Origin: Lachnospiraceae bacterium
GTDB lineage: Bacteria; Bacillota; Clostridia; Lachnospirales; Lachnospiraceae
Direction of reading: 5' to 3'
DNA length: 64,000 bases
NCBI GenBank assembly: GCA_910574195.1
Contig: CAJTBF010000003.1
Coordinates: forward strand, 62,001-126,000
The position numbers and the translations under genes are program-made. The notes under the pieces were generated by a model. The model saw nothing but the letters and a program-made list of their open reading frames with translations. It was not told the origin of the DNA and did not search any database. Shown one piece after another: positions 44,833 to 54,047 of the stretch; position 1 is the stretch's first letter; each line of letters opens with the position of its first letter.

Positions 44833-45468
44833 TCACGATTCCTCCTCCAGACATTCCAGTTTGCTGACAGAGACTTCATATGCCGTTCTGGTTTCGGTCT
44901 CGGTTTCTGATATTTTCTTCACATAATCCCGGCTTTGAATTCTTCCCAAAATCTGTACATGTTCCCCCACTTCAAACCCGGATGCATAACGCGCGTTTCT
45001 TCCCCAGCAGATGCAGGGAATATAATCGGATTTCCCATAGGGGCGGTTTACTGCAAGAAGCAGATCTGCAATTTCTCTTCCAAGCGGTGTCTTGCGATAA
45101 ATCGGTTTTTTACAGATATACCCTTCCAGCAAAATATAATTTGTCTTTGCTCCATCCAGTTCCTCTTCAATAAACTCCACTTCCCGGACAAACACAGACA
45201 ACACCAGACGGTTTTTCTGCTCTTCGTGACGATTATAAGAACGGAACTGCCCGGACACCATGACGAATTCTCCCGTGTAATCCTGTGATACATCAATCAG
45301 ACGTTCGGAAATCATCAAAGGAATCCGATCTTCTGAATTACTCAGCCGACGCACCAGCACATCCACCATGTAAAATCCTTCTCCAAACACTTCGTGGCTA
45401 TATGTAAATCCGGAAGCCACCTCGCCCATAATCGTTACCTGGTTGTTCTCAATAATCTTATCTGACAT
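44833..45468 (-). CDS. Single-stranded-DNA-binding protein with two OB folds
   Basis: A 211-residue protein made of two SSB-like OB domains in tandem. The first (about 8-105) includes NNQVTIMGEVASGFTYSHEV...VMVSGQFRSYN. The second (about 112-208) includes LEGYICKKPIYRKTPLGREIADLLLAVNR...IPCICWGRNARYASGFEVGEHVQILGRIQSR, the classic SSB pattern. It lacks the acidic DDDIPF-type tail that recruits partners, so it is likely an accessory SSB or PriB-like protein rather than the main one. It is divergent from typA. Confidence 0.88.
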   Translation of the reverse strand: MSDKIIENNQVTIMGEVASGFTYSHEVFGEGFYMVDVLVRRLSNSEDRIPLMISERLIDVSQDYTGEFVMVSGQFRSYNRHEEQKNRLVLSVFVREVEFIEEELDGAKTNYILLEGYICKKPIYRKTPLGREIADLLLAVNRPYGKSDYIPCICWGRNARYASGFEVGEHVQILGRIQSRDYVKKISETETETRTAYEVSVSKLECLEEES

Positions 45469-45796
45469 GATTTGTAATTCTCCCTTCCTCTGTGTGGTAT
45501 TTTTGAGTCAATACTAAGTTTATGTACCACCCAAAGCCATTAGAACCCATTTCATCGGAAACTGTTCGACAAGTTTTGGAGGCTTGTCAGAAAATGTCGC
45601 ATATATTTCCCCTTTTTTTCCCCTGCATTTTATGATAGAATGGAAAAGCTGCAGGCAGGCTTCTGTTTTTATATGCCTTAACGGACAGCAAAACATTCAT
45701 TCCATAAGAAAAAGGGATGCCTTATAAACATAATTTCGAATCCTGTCAGATAAAAGAAGGAAAGAATTTCAGAAAGGAAAGGTCCGGTACAAAATT
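45469..45796. other. Divergent control region between the SSB-like gene and typA
   Basis: Holds a GACAAG / CTTGTC hairpin (45569-45589), the typA extended -10 (45633-45641) and a roughly 150-base typA leader with no ORF. Confidence 0.55.
45633..45641 (+). promoter_or_regulatory. Extended -10 promoter for typA
   Basis: TGATAGAAT; no clear -35. The leader to ATG 45797 is about 150 bases. Confidence 0.45.
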
Positions 45797-47635
45797 ATGA
45801 AAACAACACGAGAAGACATAAGAAATATTGCCATTATTGCTCACGTAGATCATGGAAAAACCACGCTTGTCGACGAATTATTAAAGCAAAGCGGAGTATT
45901 CCGCGAAAATCAGGAAGTAGCGGAACGTGTCATGGATTCCAACGACATTGAACGGGAACGAGGTATCACGATTCTCTCCAAAAATACGGCGGTTTTCTAT
46001 AAAAACACAAAAATTAACATCATTGATACTCCCGGGCATGCCGATTTTGGCGGCGAAGTGGAACGGGTATTAAAGATGGTGAACGGGGTAATTCTGGTGG
46101 TGGATGCCTTCGAGGGGGCTATGCCGCAGACAAAATTTGTCCTGCGCAAAGCGCTCGATCTAAATCTTCCGGTCATCGTATGCATCAATAAGATTGACCG
46201 CCCCGAAGCACGCCCCGACGAAGTCATTGACGAAGTTCTGGAACTCTTCATGGATCTGGACGCATCAGACGAACAGTTGGACTGCCCCTTTGTCTACGCT
46301 TCCGCCAAAGCAGGAGTAGCCGTTCTGGATCTGACAGACGAAGAAAAAAATATGGAACCGCTCTTCGAAACCATTCTGGACTATATTCCGGCACCGGAAG
46401 GAGACCCGGAAGCTCCCACGCAGGTTCTGATCAGTACTATTGACTATAACGAGTATATCGGCCGTATTGGCGTGGGGAAGGTGGATAATGGCACCATTGC
46501 CGTAAATCAGGAAATGCTTCTGGTGAACCACCACGATCCGGACAAGCAGAAGAAAGTAAAAATCAGCAAACTGTATGAATTTGACGGACTGAACAAAGTG
46601 GATGTAAAGGAAGCCACCATTGGCTCCATTGTCGCCATTTCCGGTATCGCAGATATTTCCATCGGAGACACTCTCTGTTCCCCGGAATATCCCGAACCCA
46701 TTCCTTTCCAGAAGATCTCGGAACCCACGATCTCGATGCAGTTTATTGTCAATGACAGTCCTTTTGCCGGACAAGAAGGCAAATATGTAACCTCCCGCCA
46801 TATCCGGGACCGGCTGTTCCGGGAACTGAATACCGATGTCAGCCTGCGGGTAGAAGAGACCGAAAATGCAGACAACTATAAAGTCTCCGGCCGCGGGGAG
46901 CTGCACCTGTCCGTGCTGATCGAAAATATGCGCCGGGAAGGATATGAATTTGCCGTCAGCAAGGCGGAAGTACTCTACAAAACAGACGCAAACCAAAAGC
47001 GTCTGGAACCGATGGAGATTGCCTATGTGGATGTACCTGATGAATTCACCGGCACGGTCATTGAAAAACTCAGTCAGAGAAAAGGCGAACTGCAAAGCAT
47101 GGGCGGCATTAGCGGCGGATATACCCGTCTGGAATTCTCCATTCCCTCCCGTGGATTGATCGGATACCGCGGCGAATTTCTTACCGATACCAAAGGCAAT
47201 GGAATCCTCAACACCAGTTTTGACGGATATGCCCCCTACAAAGGAGAGATTCAGTACCGCAAACAGGGATCCCTGATCGCTTTTGAAACCGGAGAATCCG
47301 TCACCTACGGACTGTTCAGCGCCCAGGAACGGGGAACCCTTTTTATCGGTCCCGGAGAAAAAGTATATTCCGGTATGGTGATCGGACAAAACGGAAAAAC
47401 CGATGATATCGAATTAAACGTATGTAAGACAAAACATTTGACCAATACCCGCTCCTCCAGTGCAGATGAAGCACTCCGGCTGACCCCTCCCCATGTCTTA
47501 ACTCTGGAGGAAGCGCTGGACTTTATCGACACCGATGAGTTACTGGAAGTCACCCCAAAAAGTCTGCGCATTCGAAAGAAGATACTGGACGCCCGTATGC
47601 GCAAACGCAGCAATGCCAAGGGAACCGTATTATAA
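45797..47635 (+). CDS. typA: Translational GTPase TypA/BipA
   Basis: A 612-residue ribosome-binding GTPase important under stress. G domain: AHVDHGKTTLVDELLKQ (about 15-31), RGITILSKN, DTPGHADF and NKIDRPEARP. Beta-barrel and EF-G-like domains follow, with SGRGELHLSVLIENMRREGYE and SRGLIGYRGEFLTDTKG. The C-terminal domain ends RKKILDARMRKRSNAKGTVL. Length is standard. Confidence 0.97.
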   Translation: MKTTREDIRNIAIIAHVDHGKTTLVDELLKQSGVFRENQEVAERVMDSNDIERERGITILSKNTAVFYKNTKINIIDTPGHADFGGEVERVLKMVNGVILVVDAFEGAMPQTKFVLRKALDLNLPVIVCINKIDRPEARPDEVIDEVLELFMDLDASDEQLDCPFVYASAKAGVAVLDLTDEEKNMEPLFETILDYIPAPEGDPEAPTQVLISTIDYNEYIGRIGVGKVDNGTIAVNQEMLLVNHHDPDKQKKVKISKLYEFDGLNKVDVKEATIGSIVAISGIADISIGDTLCSPEYPEPIPFQKISEPTISMQFIVNDSPFAGQEGKYVTSRHIRDRLFRELNTDVSLRVEETENADNYKVSGRGELHLSVLIENMRREGYEFAVSKAEVLYKTDANQKRLEPMEIAYVDVPDEFTGTVIEKLSQRKGELQSMGGISGGYTRLEFSIPSRGLIGYRGEFLTDTKGNGILNTSFDGYAPYKGEIQYRKQGSLIAFETGESVTYGLFSAQERGTLFIGPGEKVYSGMVIGQNGKTDDIELNVCKTKHLTNTRSSSADEALRLTPPHVLTLEEALDFIDTDELLEVTPKSLRIRKKILDARMRKRSNAKGTVL

Positions 47636-47719
47636 AAGATCTCTCAACGGATAAAATCCGTTTGAAGTCCTTCTTATACGGAATCCTCGTTTTTCTTTGT
47701 AAAGGAGTTGCCATCTGTT

Positions 47720-48331
47720 ATGAAAAAATATGCCACTGCGTTTTTAAAAAATCTGACCACCGCATTGGAGTATATCATTGCCATACTCCTTGGGGTCGGC
47801 ATTTTGATTATGACCGTCCAACTGATCTTTTCTTTTCGCAACCTGACGGACATGGCTACTTATCCCAATTACGATGATCTTCTGACATCGTGTTTCAATC
47901 TGATCATTGGGGTGGAGATGATCCGTATGCTTTACCTCCATACTCCGATGACGGTTTTTGAAGTTTTACTGTTCGCCATCGCCCGGCAAATCATCATTGA
48001 TCACTCGTCTCCTTTCAACAGCCTGATCGGAGTCATTGCCATTGCGATTCTATTCGCCACGAGAAAATTTTTATTCGTCGCTTTCGATGAATCAGAAAAG
48101 ATCATATTCCGGGCAACACAGAAGGTCCGGATCGTCAATCGGATCCTGCCTGTAAACATTCCTTATCAGAACCAGGAGACGCTCCTGGACATTCTGATGG
48201 AAAAACTAAAACAGGAGGAACTCGAAATAGGTACCGGAACCTGTGTCTATTTTAAAGATTTTGGTCTGCGGATTGCAAAAATGACAAACGGGAAAATTAC
48301 GCGGATCGAAGTGATTCGTTCTATACAATAG
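47720..48331 (+). CDS. PsiE-like membrane protein
   Basis: A 203-residue protein with four hydrophobic segments in the first ~115 residues (YIIAILLGVGILIMTVQLIF; FNLIIGVEMIRMLYL; TVFEVLLFAIARQIII; LIGVIAIAILFATRKFLF), the layout of the phosphate-starvation PsiE family. A cytoplasmic C-terminal domain of ~85 residues is not part of classic PsiE. ATG 47720 is 13 bases from AAAGGAG; the closer TTG at 47708 is too near. It follows typA by 84 bp and may be co-transcribed. Function unknown. Confidence 0.8.
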   Translation: MKKYATAFLKNLTTALEYIIAILLGVGILIMTVQLIFSFRNLTDMATYPNYDDLLTSCFNLIIGVEMIRMLYLHTPMTVFEVLLFAIARQIIIDHSSPFNSLIGVIAIAILFATRKFLFVAFDESEKIIFRATQKVRIVNRILPVNIPYQNQETLLDILMEKLKQEELEIGTGTCVYFKDFGLRIAKMTNGKITRIEVIRSIQ

Positions 48332-48350
48332 ACTCCTTTTATGATATAAT
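48322..48350 (+). promoter_or_regulatory. Promoter for hpf
   Basis: TATACA (48322-48327), a 17-base spacer and TATAAT (48345-48350) with an extended TGA. It overlaps the end of the preceding gene. Confidence 0.65.
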
Positions 48351-48400
48351 GAAGTCAGCATATTCTGTATGTATAATATGAACAAAAGGAGTTGAGCAGC

Positions 48401-48958
48401 ATGAAATTTATTATCAGTGGAAAAAACATCGAAGTTACATCCGGACTCAAGAACACAATTGAACAGAAACTGGGAAAACTTGAAAGGTATTTTACTCCTG
48501 AAACAGAGATCATCGTGACACTCAGCGTTGAAAAAGAACGGCAGAAAATCGAAGTTACCATTCCCGTCAAGGGCAACATCATCCGTTCAGAGCAGACAAG
48601 CACGGACATGTATGTTTCCATTGATCTGGTGGAAGAAGTAATTGAGCGGCAGCTCCGTAAATATAAAAACAAATTGGTGGCAAGAAGCCAGGGACATCCA
48701 ACCGCGTCTTCCTCGGGGAATAATTTCAAAAAAGAATTTTTTGAATCCGAGGAGGAGAGCGAGGAAGAGGAAGAGATCCGGATTGTCCGGACCAAGCGTT
48801 TCGGAATCAAACCCATGTTTCCGGAAGACGCCTGCATCCAGATGGAACTTCTGGGACACAACTTCTTCGTATTCAGCAACGCGGAAACCGACGAGGTGAA
48901 TGTGGTATACAAAAGAAAAGACGGCGCATTTGGATTAATCGAACCGGAATTTGATTAA
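48401..48958 (+). CDS. hpf: Ribosome hibernation promoting factor, long form
   Basis: A 185-residue protein that dimerises 70S ribosomes into inactive 100S particles. The N-terminal HPF/YfiA domain (1-98) begins MKFIISGKNIEVTSGLKNTIEQK. An acidic linker (EESEEEEEIRIV) leads to the C-terminal dimerisation domain, KRFGIKPMFPEDACIQMELLGHNFFVFSNAET...VVYKRKDGAFGLIEP. AAAAGGAG lies nine bases before ATG 48401. Confidence 0.97.
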   Translation: MKFIISGKNIEVTSGLKNTIEQKLGKLERYFTPETEIIVTLSVEKERQKIEVTIPVKGNIIRSEQTSTDMYVSIDLVEEVIERQLRKYKNKLVARSQGHPTASSSGNNFKKEFFESEEESEEEEEIRIVRTKRFGIKPMFPEDACIQMELLGHNFFVFSNAETDEVNVVYKRKDGAFGLIEPEFD

Positions 48959-48994
48959 TCAGAATGACCTTTCATACCGTACAATGACAGAGAA

Positions 48995-49023
48995 GACTCC
49001 GGGAGATTCCCCGGAGTCTTTTT
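48995..49023 (+). terminator. Terminator after hpf
   Basis: GACTCCGGG (48995-49003) and CCCGGAGTC (49010-49018) with a 6-base loop, then five T. Confidence 0.92.
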
Positions 49024-49135
49024 AAAACTTGTGTGATACGAAAGCCTGTTATTGAAAATTCTTCCGCATGCCAGAGCATATGGAGGGCCTGGAGCATGTT
49101 TGAAAATTCATTCCCGTCATCTGCACGGCTGCCTC

Positions 49136-49786
49136 TTAAGTCTCAAACAGCACAATCCCCTCCTCCGTACAGGCAAAACAGCAGGCGCTGTCACGTTGTA
49201 TCTTTATCTGCGCATTGGTGGCCTCAATCAGAGAAGTCGTAAAGTTCTGCTCCTCCTGATCGGACACCAGAACATATACGGCAACCTCCTCCGCATAAAT
49301 GGTCTCTGCCACAGGCACTTTCTGCTCTGCCAGAAGATATTGCAGCTTTCCGAACGTAGAATAATCTGTCCGGATCTCCAGCTTATAACCGGTCCTCTTT
49401 GTGATCAATGTACTGGCGGCAAGGCCGGATTGTGCCGCTTTCGTATACGCACGGACAAGCCCGCCGGTTCCCAGCAGCGTTCCTCCAAAATACCGGGTTA
49501 CAATCAGCAGCACATTGCAGAGTTCCTGGCCTCTGAGTACCTCCAGAATCGGCTTCCCCGCTGTTCCTCCCGGCTCCCCATCGTCGCTGAAACGTTCCTG
49601 GGTCTGTTCTTTTCCTATGACAAATGCCCAGCAATGGTGCCTGGCATCCCAGTATTTTTTTCTGGTTTTTTCCAGAAAAACCAACGCTTCCTCTTCGGTT
49701 TCCACTGGAAATACTTCTGCAATAAACCGGGACTTTTTTTCCACAATTTCCTCACGTCCGCCTTGATATACTGTACGATAATCCAT
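49136..49786 (-). CDS. YigZ/IMPACT-family protein
   Basis: A 216-residue UPF0029 protein. The N-terminal IMPACT domain (about 15-125) has KKSRFIAEVFPV, DARHHCWAFVIG, SDDGEPGGTAGKPILEVL and VTRYFGGTLLGTGGLVRAYT. A C-terminal ferredoxin-like DUF1949 domain follows (about 140-200). Relatives are linked to translation control in eukaryotes; the bacterial role is unclear. It is convergent with hpf. Confidence 0.93.
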   Translation of the reverse strand: MDYRTVYQGGREEIVEKKSRFIAEVFPVETEEEALVFLEKTRKKYWDARHHCWAFVIGKEQTQERFSDDGEPGGTAGKPILEVLRGQELCNVLLIVTRYFGGTLLGTGGLVRAYTKAAQSGLAASTLITKRTGYKLEIRTDYSTFGKLQYLLAEQKVPVAETIYAEEVAVYVLVSDQEEQNFTTSLIEATNAQIKIQRDSACCFACTEEGIVLFET

Positions 49787-49939
49787 CTTGTATTTCCTTT
49801 CTTCTGCTCTTCTTTGTTTACCTTATACTAAATCCGGAAAAACTACAAGATAAATTCTTTTATTATTCTTTAAGATTCTTAAGATTTGGGAAGAGAATAT
49901 GAAGTTTTTATTTTTTTCCTTTATTTAAAATCACAAATT

Positions 49940-49948
49940 TGCTATAAT
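49940..49948 (+). promoter_or_regulatory. Extended -10 promoter for the PBP gene
   Basis: TGCTATAAT, 31 bases before ATG 49979; -35 not clear. AAAGGAGG precedes the start. Confidence 0.55.
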
Positions 49949-49978
49949 ATACAGAATGAATAAAGGAGGTCATTATTC

Positions 49979-52645
49979 ATGAATTACGGGAAAGAACATC
50001 TCGAAAAGAGAAAAAACGATATTTCTTCCAAGAAAAATATGCAGAAGAAACGAGTCGGAGTCCGTTTTTTCAAAGCTTTGATTGTCTGTGTTCTTCTCAT
50101 CGGTGTGGCCGGTGTGGGAGCCGTAGGCTTATTTGCAAAACGAATTCTTGACAATACTCCTTCCGTTACCCCGGCCAATGTAAAACCAAGCGGTTTTACA
50201 TCTTTTGTCTATGCAAAAGACGGAACGCTTCTGGAAGAATTTCTGCAATCGGGTTCCAATCGTGTCTACAAGTCGATCGATGAAATTCCCGATTATATGG
50301 GAAAAGCCTTTGTCGCCATTGAGGACGAACGTTTTTATAAACACAACGGAATCGACCTGCAGGGAATCCTGCGTGCCGGCGTGAAGGGAATCACTTCCGG
50401 AGGAGATTTTTCGGAAGGTGCAAGTACCCTCACACAGCAGTTGATTAAAAATAATGTATTTCCCAATTTTTTGGATGAAAAAACATTCTACGACAGAGTG
50501 GAAAGAAAATTGCAGGAACAGTTTCTCGCTGTCGAAATCGAAAAGCAGATGACCAAAGATGAAATTCTGGAAGCCTATATGAATACTATCAACTTGGGGC
50601 AGAGCTGTCTGGGCGTCCAGTCTGCCGCAAAACGATATTTCGGAAAGGACGTCTCCGAACTCAGCCTTTCAGAATGTACGGTCATCGCAGGAATCACACA
50701 GAATCCTTCCGGATACGATCCGGTCGTCCATCCCGACAGCAATGCCGAACGACGGGAAGAAGTGCTGAATAAAATGCTGAAACAGGAATATATTTCCCAG
50801 GCGCAATATGACGAAGCAAAAGCAGATAACGTATATGAGCGGATCCTGGCCACCGCCCCGGTGGAAAATACCAGTCCTTATTCCTATTTCAATGACGAAC
50901 TTTACGCCCAGTTAATTGAGGATTTCCAAACCCGAAAGGGATATACCGAAACCCAGGCTTACAATGCGGTCTTAAGCGGCGGGCTTACCATCACTTCCAC
51001 ACAGGACGTACGGGTACAGCAGATTTGTGACGAGGAAGTCGCCAACGAAGCTGTCTATCCCTACGGTACGGAATTCGGCCTGGATTATGCGCTGACCGTT
51101 ACACGTGCCGATGGTACCGCCGAAAACTACAGTAAAGAAATGCTCGGTCAATATATTTCAGCTGCATGGGGACGGGAATATCCTCTGGTATTTTCCTCTC
51201 CGGAAGAAGCGCTGACTGCCATCGGCGAATACAAAGCCACTTTAAATATCACGGAGGGGGATACGGCAGACGAACGGATTGATGTTACGGCACAACCTCA
51301 GACTTCCGTCGTAGTCATGGATCAGCATACCGGCGAGGTACTGGCTATGGTCGGCGGACGAGGCGCAAAAACAGCCAGTCTTGCTCTGAATCGCGCCACG
51401 GATTCTACCCGGCAGCCGGGTTCCTGCTTTAAGGTTTTATCTACCTACGCACCGGCCATCGATGCCTGCGGATATACGCTGGCATCTACTATCCTGGATG
51501 ACAAGCCCTACAAATATCCCGGTGACCTGGAGGGACGAGAGGTAAAGAACTGGGACGGGCGTTATATTGGAGAAACCCGGGTTCGTTATGCCATCGAACA
51601 TTCCATGAATGTCTGTGCCGTAAAGACACTGGAAGATATCGGGCCACAGATCGGCTACGATTATCTGATGAACTTTGGCTTTACCACCGTTGTAAATCAC
51701 GATGATCCAAGGGATCCCAATCTGACGGATATCCAGCTTCCAACAGCCTTAGGTGGAATTGCATACGGTATCACCAACCTGGAGATGACCGCCGCATATG
51801 CTGCCATTGCCAACAACGGAACCTATATTAAGCCCATTCTGTATACTCAGGTTCTGGACCATGACGGCAACATTCTGCTGGATAATACAGTACCGGACAC
51901 CCATCAGGTTCTGAAGGACTCCACGGCCGCCCTGCTGACCAGCGCTATGCAGGATGTTATCATCAAAGGAACCGGTACGGCTGCCCGTATGTATAACATG
52001 CCCGTTGCCGGAAAGACCGGTACTTCGGAAAACAGCCGTGACCTTTGGCTTTCCGCTTATACCCCTTATTTTACGGCTTCCGTATGGGGCGGATACGATT
52101 CCGGAAAACCCATGGAAAATATTTACAATCAGGTATGGCATGAAGTTCTTTGGAAAAACATCATGGAACGGGTTCATGAGGGACTGGAACGCAAAGAATT
52201 TGATATGCCCGCCTCCGTACAACAGAAAAGTGTCTGTACAAAAACCGGCCTGCTGGCTGTTTCCGGTTGTCCCACTATCACAGAGTTCTTTGCAGAGGGA
52301 AGTATTCCGTCCCAAAGCTGCTCCGGACATTCCAAGCCAAAAACAAAGGAAGACGAGGATGATAAGGACAAAGAGGATGAAGATGAGGATGACAAAAAAG
52401 ACGATGAGAACGGAAATACCACCACGGAGCCTCCCGAGGATCCCGGAACGACTCCGGATACTCCGGATACTCCGGATACTCCCATAACCCCACCGGATAC
52501 TCCCAATACTCCGCCAACAACGGATCCTTCCGATCCGGGGAACACACCGGTTATTCCTCCGCTGGATAACTCCAATACAATGACAGGCTCCCTGCCGCCC
52601 GGAGTTCTTCCACACGACTGGCGGGAACTATTTTATCGGATATAA
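49979..52645 (+). CDS. Class A penicillin-binding protein (transglycosylase/transpeptidase)
   Basis: An 888-residue bifunctional peptidoglycan synthase. A short cytoplasmic basic N-terminus and one membrane helix (about 28-53) precede the GT51 domain (about 75-260: AFVAIEDERFYKHNGID, GASTLTQQLIKN, RKLQEQFLAVEIEK). The transpeptidase domain has S482xxK485 (PGSCFK), S542MN and K679TG. A long disordered tail follows: an acidic stretch (KEDEDDKDKEDEDEDDKKDD), then a Pro/Thr part with TPDTPDTPDTP repeats. The last residues, GVLPHDWRELFYRI, are ordered-looking. It is monocistronic with a strong terminator. Confidence 0.95.
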   Translation: MNYGKEHLEKRKNDISSKKNMQKKRVGVRFFKALIVCVLLIGVAGVGAVGLFAKRILDNTPSVTPANVKPSGFTSFVYAKDGTLLEEFLQSGSNRVYKSIDEIPDYMGKAFVAIEDERFYKHNGIDLQGILRAGVKGITSGGDFSEGASTLTQQLIKNNVFPNFLDEKTFYDRVERKLQEQFLAVEIEKQMTKDEILEAYMNTINLGQSCLGVQSAAKRYFGKDVSELSLSECTVIAGITQNPSGYDPVVHPDSNAERREEVLNKMLKQEYISQAQYDEAKADNVYERILATAPVENTSPYSYFNDELYAQLIEDFQTRKGYTETQAYNAVLSGGLTITSTQDVRVQQICDEEVANEAVYPYGTEFGLDYALTVTRADGTAENYSKEMLGQYISAAWGREYPLVFSSPEEALTAIGEYKATLNITEGDTADERIDVTAQPQTSVVVMDQHTGEVLAMVGGRGAKTASLALNRATDSTRQPGSCFKVLSTYAPAIDACGYTLASTILDDKPYKYPGDLEGREVKNWDGRYIGETRVRYAIEHSMNVCAVKTLEDIGPQIGYDYLMNFGFTTVVNHDDPRDPNLTDIQLPTALGGIAYGITNLEMTAAYAAIANNGTYIKPILYTQVLDHDGNILLDNTVPDTHQVLKDSTAALLTSAMQDVIIKGTGTAARMYNMPVAGKTGTSENSRDLWLSAYTPYFTASVWGGYDSGKPMENIYNQVWHEVLWKNIMERVHEGLERKEFDMPASVQQKSVCTKTGLLAVSGCPTITEFFAEGSIPSQSCSGHSKPKTKEDEDDKDKEDEDEDDKKDDENGNTTTEPPEDPGTTPDTPDTPDTPITPPDTPNTPPTTDPSDPGNTPVIPPLDNSNTMTGSLPPGVLPHDWRELFYRI

Positions 52646-52648
52646 ATA

Positions 52649-52720
52649 TACCATACCCATCCGGGCATCTCGTAATGAATGCCCCTAACGGGGCAGTCGG
52701 ACGCCTTCGCGTCCGCTGAA
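52649..52720. repeat. Dispersed intergenic repeat (CCCATCCGGGCATC family)
   Basis: CCATACCCATCCGGGCATCT, then CGTAATGAATGCCCC, with hairpins GCCCCTAACGGGGC and CGGACGCCTTCGCGTCCG. Confidence 0.75.
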
Positions 52721-52732
52721 GTATCGAAAAAG

Positions 52733-52790
52733 AGCCCCTTCTGGCTTCACAGATGAGAAGTGATCTATGAAGTCAGAAGGGGCTTTTTTA
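52733..52790 (+). terminator. Terminator after the PBP gene
   Basis: A 24-base stem with three mismatched or wobble pairs (52733-52756 with 52761-52784) and a 4-base loop ends in GGGGCTTTTTTA. Confidence 0.92.
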
Positions 52791-52796
52791 TACCTA

Positions 52797-52900
52797 ATTG
52801 GATATTAGTAGTCCAATTAGTATACTTTATTGGCCGGCGTTAGCTGTCCACTCGTCCCGAAGGAACATAGAGTACAGAATGACCGAAGGGTATACCTTAC
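52797..52900. repeat. Dispersed repeat, AATTGGA..TCCAATT subtype
   Basis: TAATTGGATATTAGTAGTCC then AATTAGTATACTTTATTGGCCGGCG and CCACTCGTCC. It closely matches 10620-10680. Confidence 0.75.
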
Positions 52901-52919
52901 CGGAATATGGTAGAAAACA

Positions 52920-53055
52920 GTCATGACAGAAATACCTGTCCTAAAGAACCTCTCAAAAAACATCAGCGCTTAACGAGGTCTTTTCGAGTTTAGCGTCCGC
53001 TACGTTTTTTGCGAAGCGAAAGCGAGGTGATGTGGACAGGTATTTCTGTCATGAC
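52920..53055. repeat. Long inverted repeat (22-bp perfect arms)
   Basis: GTCATGACAGAAATACCTGT+CC at 52920-52941 is the exact complement of 53034-53055. The 92-base interior contains its own TTTTTT-bearing segments and a TTCGC-rich hairpin. It has the shape of a small non-autonomous element or a structured RNA. Confidence 0.75.
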
Positions 53056-53099
53056 GGACGCTTTCTGTTCAATAAAGTATCCCCTTCCGGAATAATACG

Positions 53100-54044
53100 C
53101 TACCCTTGTACCGCATCCAGTATCATCTTTGCCGCTCCGCAAATCCCGGCATCATTTCCCAGGGTTGCCAGGACAAATCTCACATCCTTATTCGCAAAAA
53201 ATGCCCGTTCTTTATACGGATTCTGAATATACGGAAGCAGCACTTCCCCTGCTTTGGACACGCCGCCGCCGATTACAAACACAGCCGGATCTACAAGGAC
53301 AGCCATATTCGCCAGACAATATCCCAGATATCTTCCAAACTCCTCCGCCACTTCCAGGGCCAGCTTATCTCCGGCCTTGACTGCATCAAATACTGCTTTC
53401 GCTGTCACAGTCTCTTTTTTCAATAGGGTATCCCTGCTGTCTGTCTCCAGCTTTTTTCTGGCCAGGCGTACAATCCCCGTAGCAGACGCATACTGTTCAA
53501 GACACCCCTGATTCCCACAGCCACAGTGGTCTTTCTCTTCATAATTCACACATACATGTCCCAATTCTCCGCCTGCTCCATGCTGCCCTACCAACATCTT
53601 TCCTTCTATAATGATTCCTCCGCCCACTCCGGTCCCAAGCGTAACCATCACCATATTCTTCTCTCCGGCGCCGCCGCCTTTCCACATCTCGCCAAGTGCG
53701 GCAACATTGGCATCATTTCCAACGGCCACTTCCAACCCTGTCTGCCTGGAAAGTTCTCCTTTTACTTCTTTATATTTCCATCCCAAATTTGCACTGCCCC
53801 GGACAATCCCTTCTTCCGTCACCGGCGCCGGGACTCCCACTCCAATTCCTAAAATTTCTTCTTTTTTTAGATGACGACACTCCTTTTTCTCCAAAATAGA
53901 AGCAGCAATATCCGGCAATATGGCCTGTCCTTCATTAGATGTATCTGTAACAATCTCCCACTTTTCCAGAATATTGCCCGTCTCGTCAAACAACCCCATC
54001 TTTACTGTCGTTCCTCCGACATCCACTCCATAACAATACTTCAT
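53100..54044 (-). CDS. glcK: ROK-family glucokinase
   Basis: A 314-residue sugar kinase making glucose-6-phosphate. N-terminal ATP site GVDVGGTTVKMGLFD (5-19), VGNDANVAALGE, GTGVGGGIIIEG and the ROK zinc site GHVCVNYEEKDHCGCGNQGCLE (His plus CxCGxxGCxE). It starts three bases after hprK, linking glucose phosphorylation and carbon-catabolite sensing in one transcript. Confidence 0.95.
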   Translation of the reverse strand: MKYCYGVDVGGTTVKMGLFDETGNILEKWEIVTDTSNEGQAILPDIAASILEKKECRHLKKEEILGIGVGVPAPVTEEGIVRGSANLGWKYKEVKGELSRQTGLEVAVGNDANVAALGEMWKGGGAGEKNMVMVTLGTGVGGGIIIEGKMLVGQHGAGGELGHVCVNYEEKDHCGCGNQGCLEQYASATGIVRLARKKLETDSRDTLLKKETVTAKAVFDAVKAGDKLALEVAEEFGRYLGYCLANMAVLVDPAVFVIGGGVSKAGEVLLPYIQNPYKERAFFANKDVRFVLATLGNDAGICGAAKMILDAVQG

Positions 54045-54047
54045 GAT

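Larger units (their letters stand above)
52646..53099. other. Repeat-rich intergenic region between the PBP gene and glcK
   Basis: No gene. In order: a CCCATCCGGGCATC repeat, the PBP terminator, an AATTGGATATTAGTAGTCCAATT repeat copy (52797-52900) and a 136-base long-arm inverted repeat (52920-53055). The density of structure is the highest in the window. Confidence 0.75.

Noticed and set aside
52430-52520. ACTCCGGAT tandem repeats considered as a CRISPR or regulatory array
   Set aside because: They are in-frame codons for the TPD repeats of the PBP tail, without spacers.
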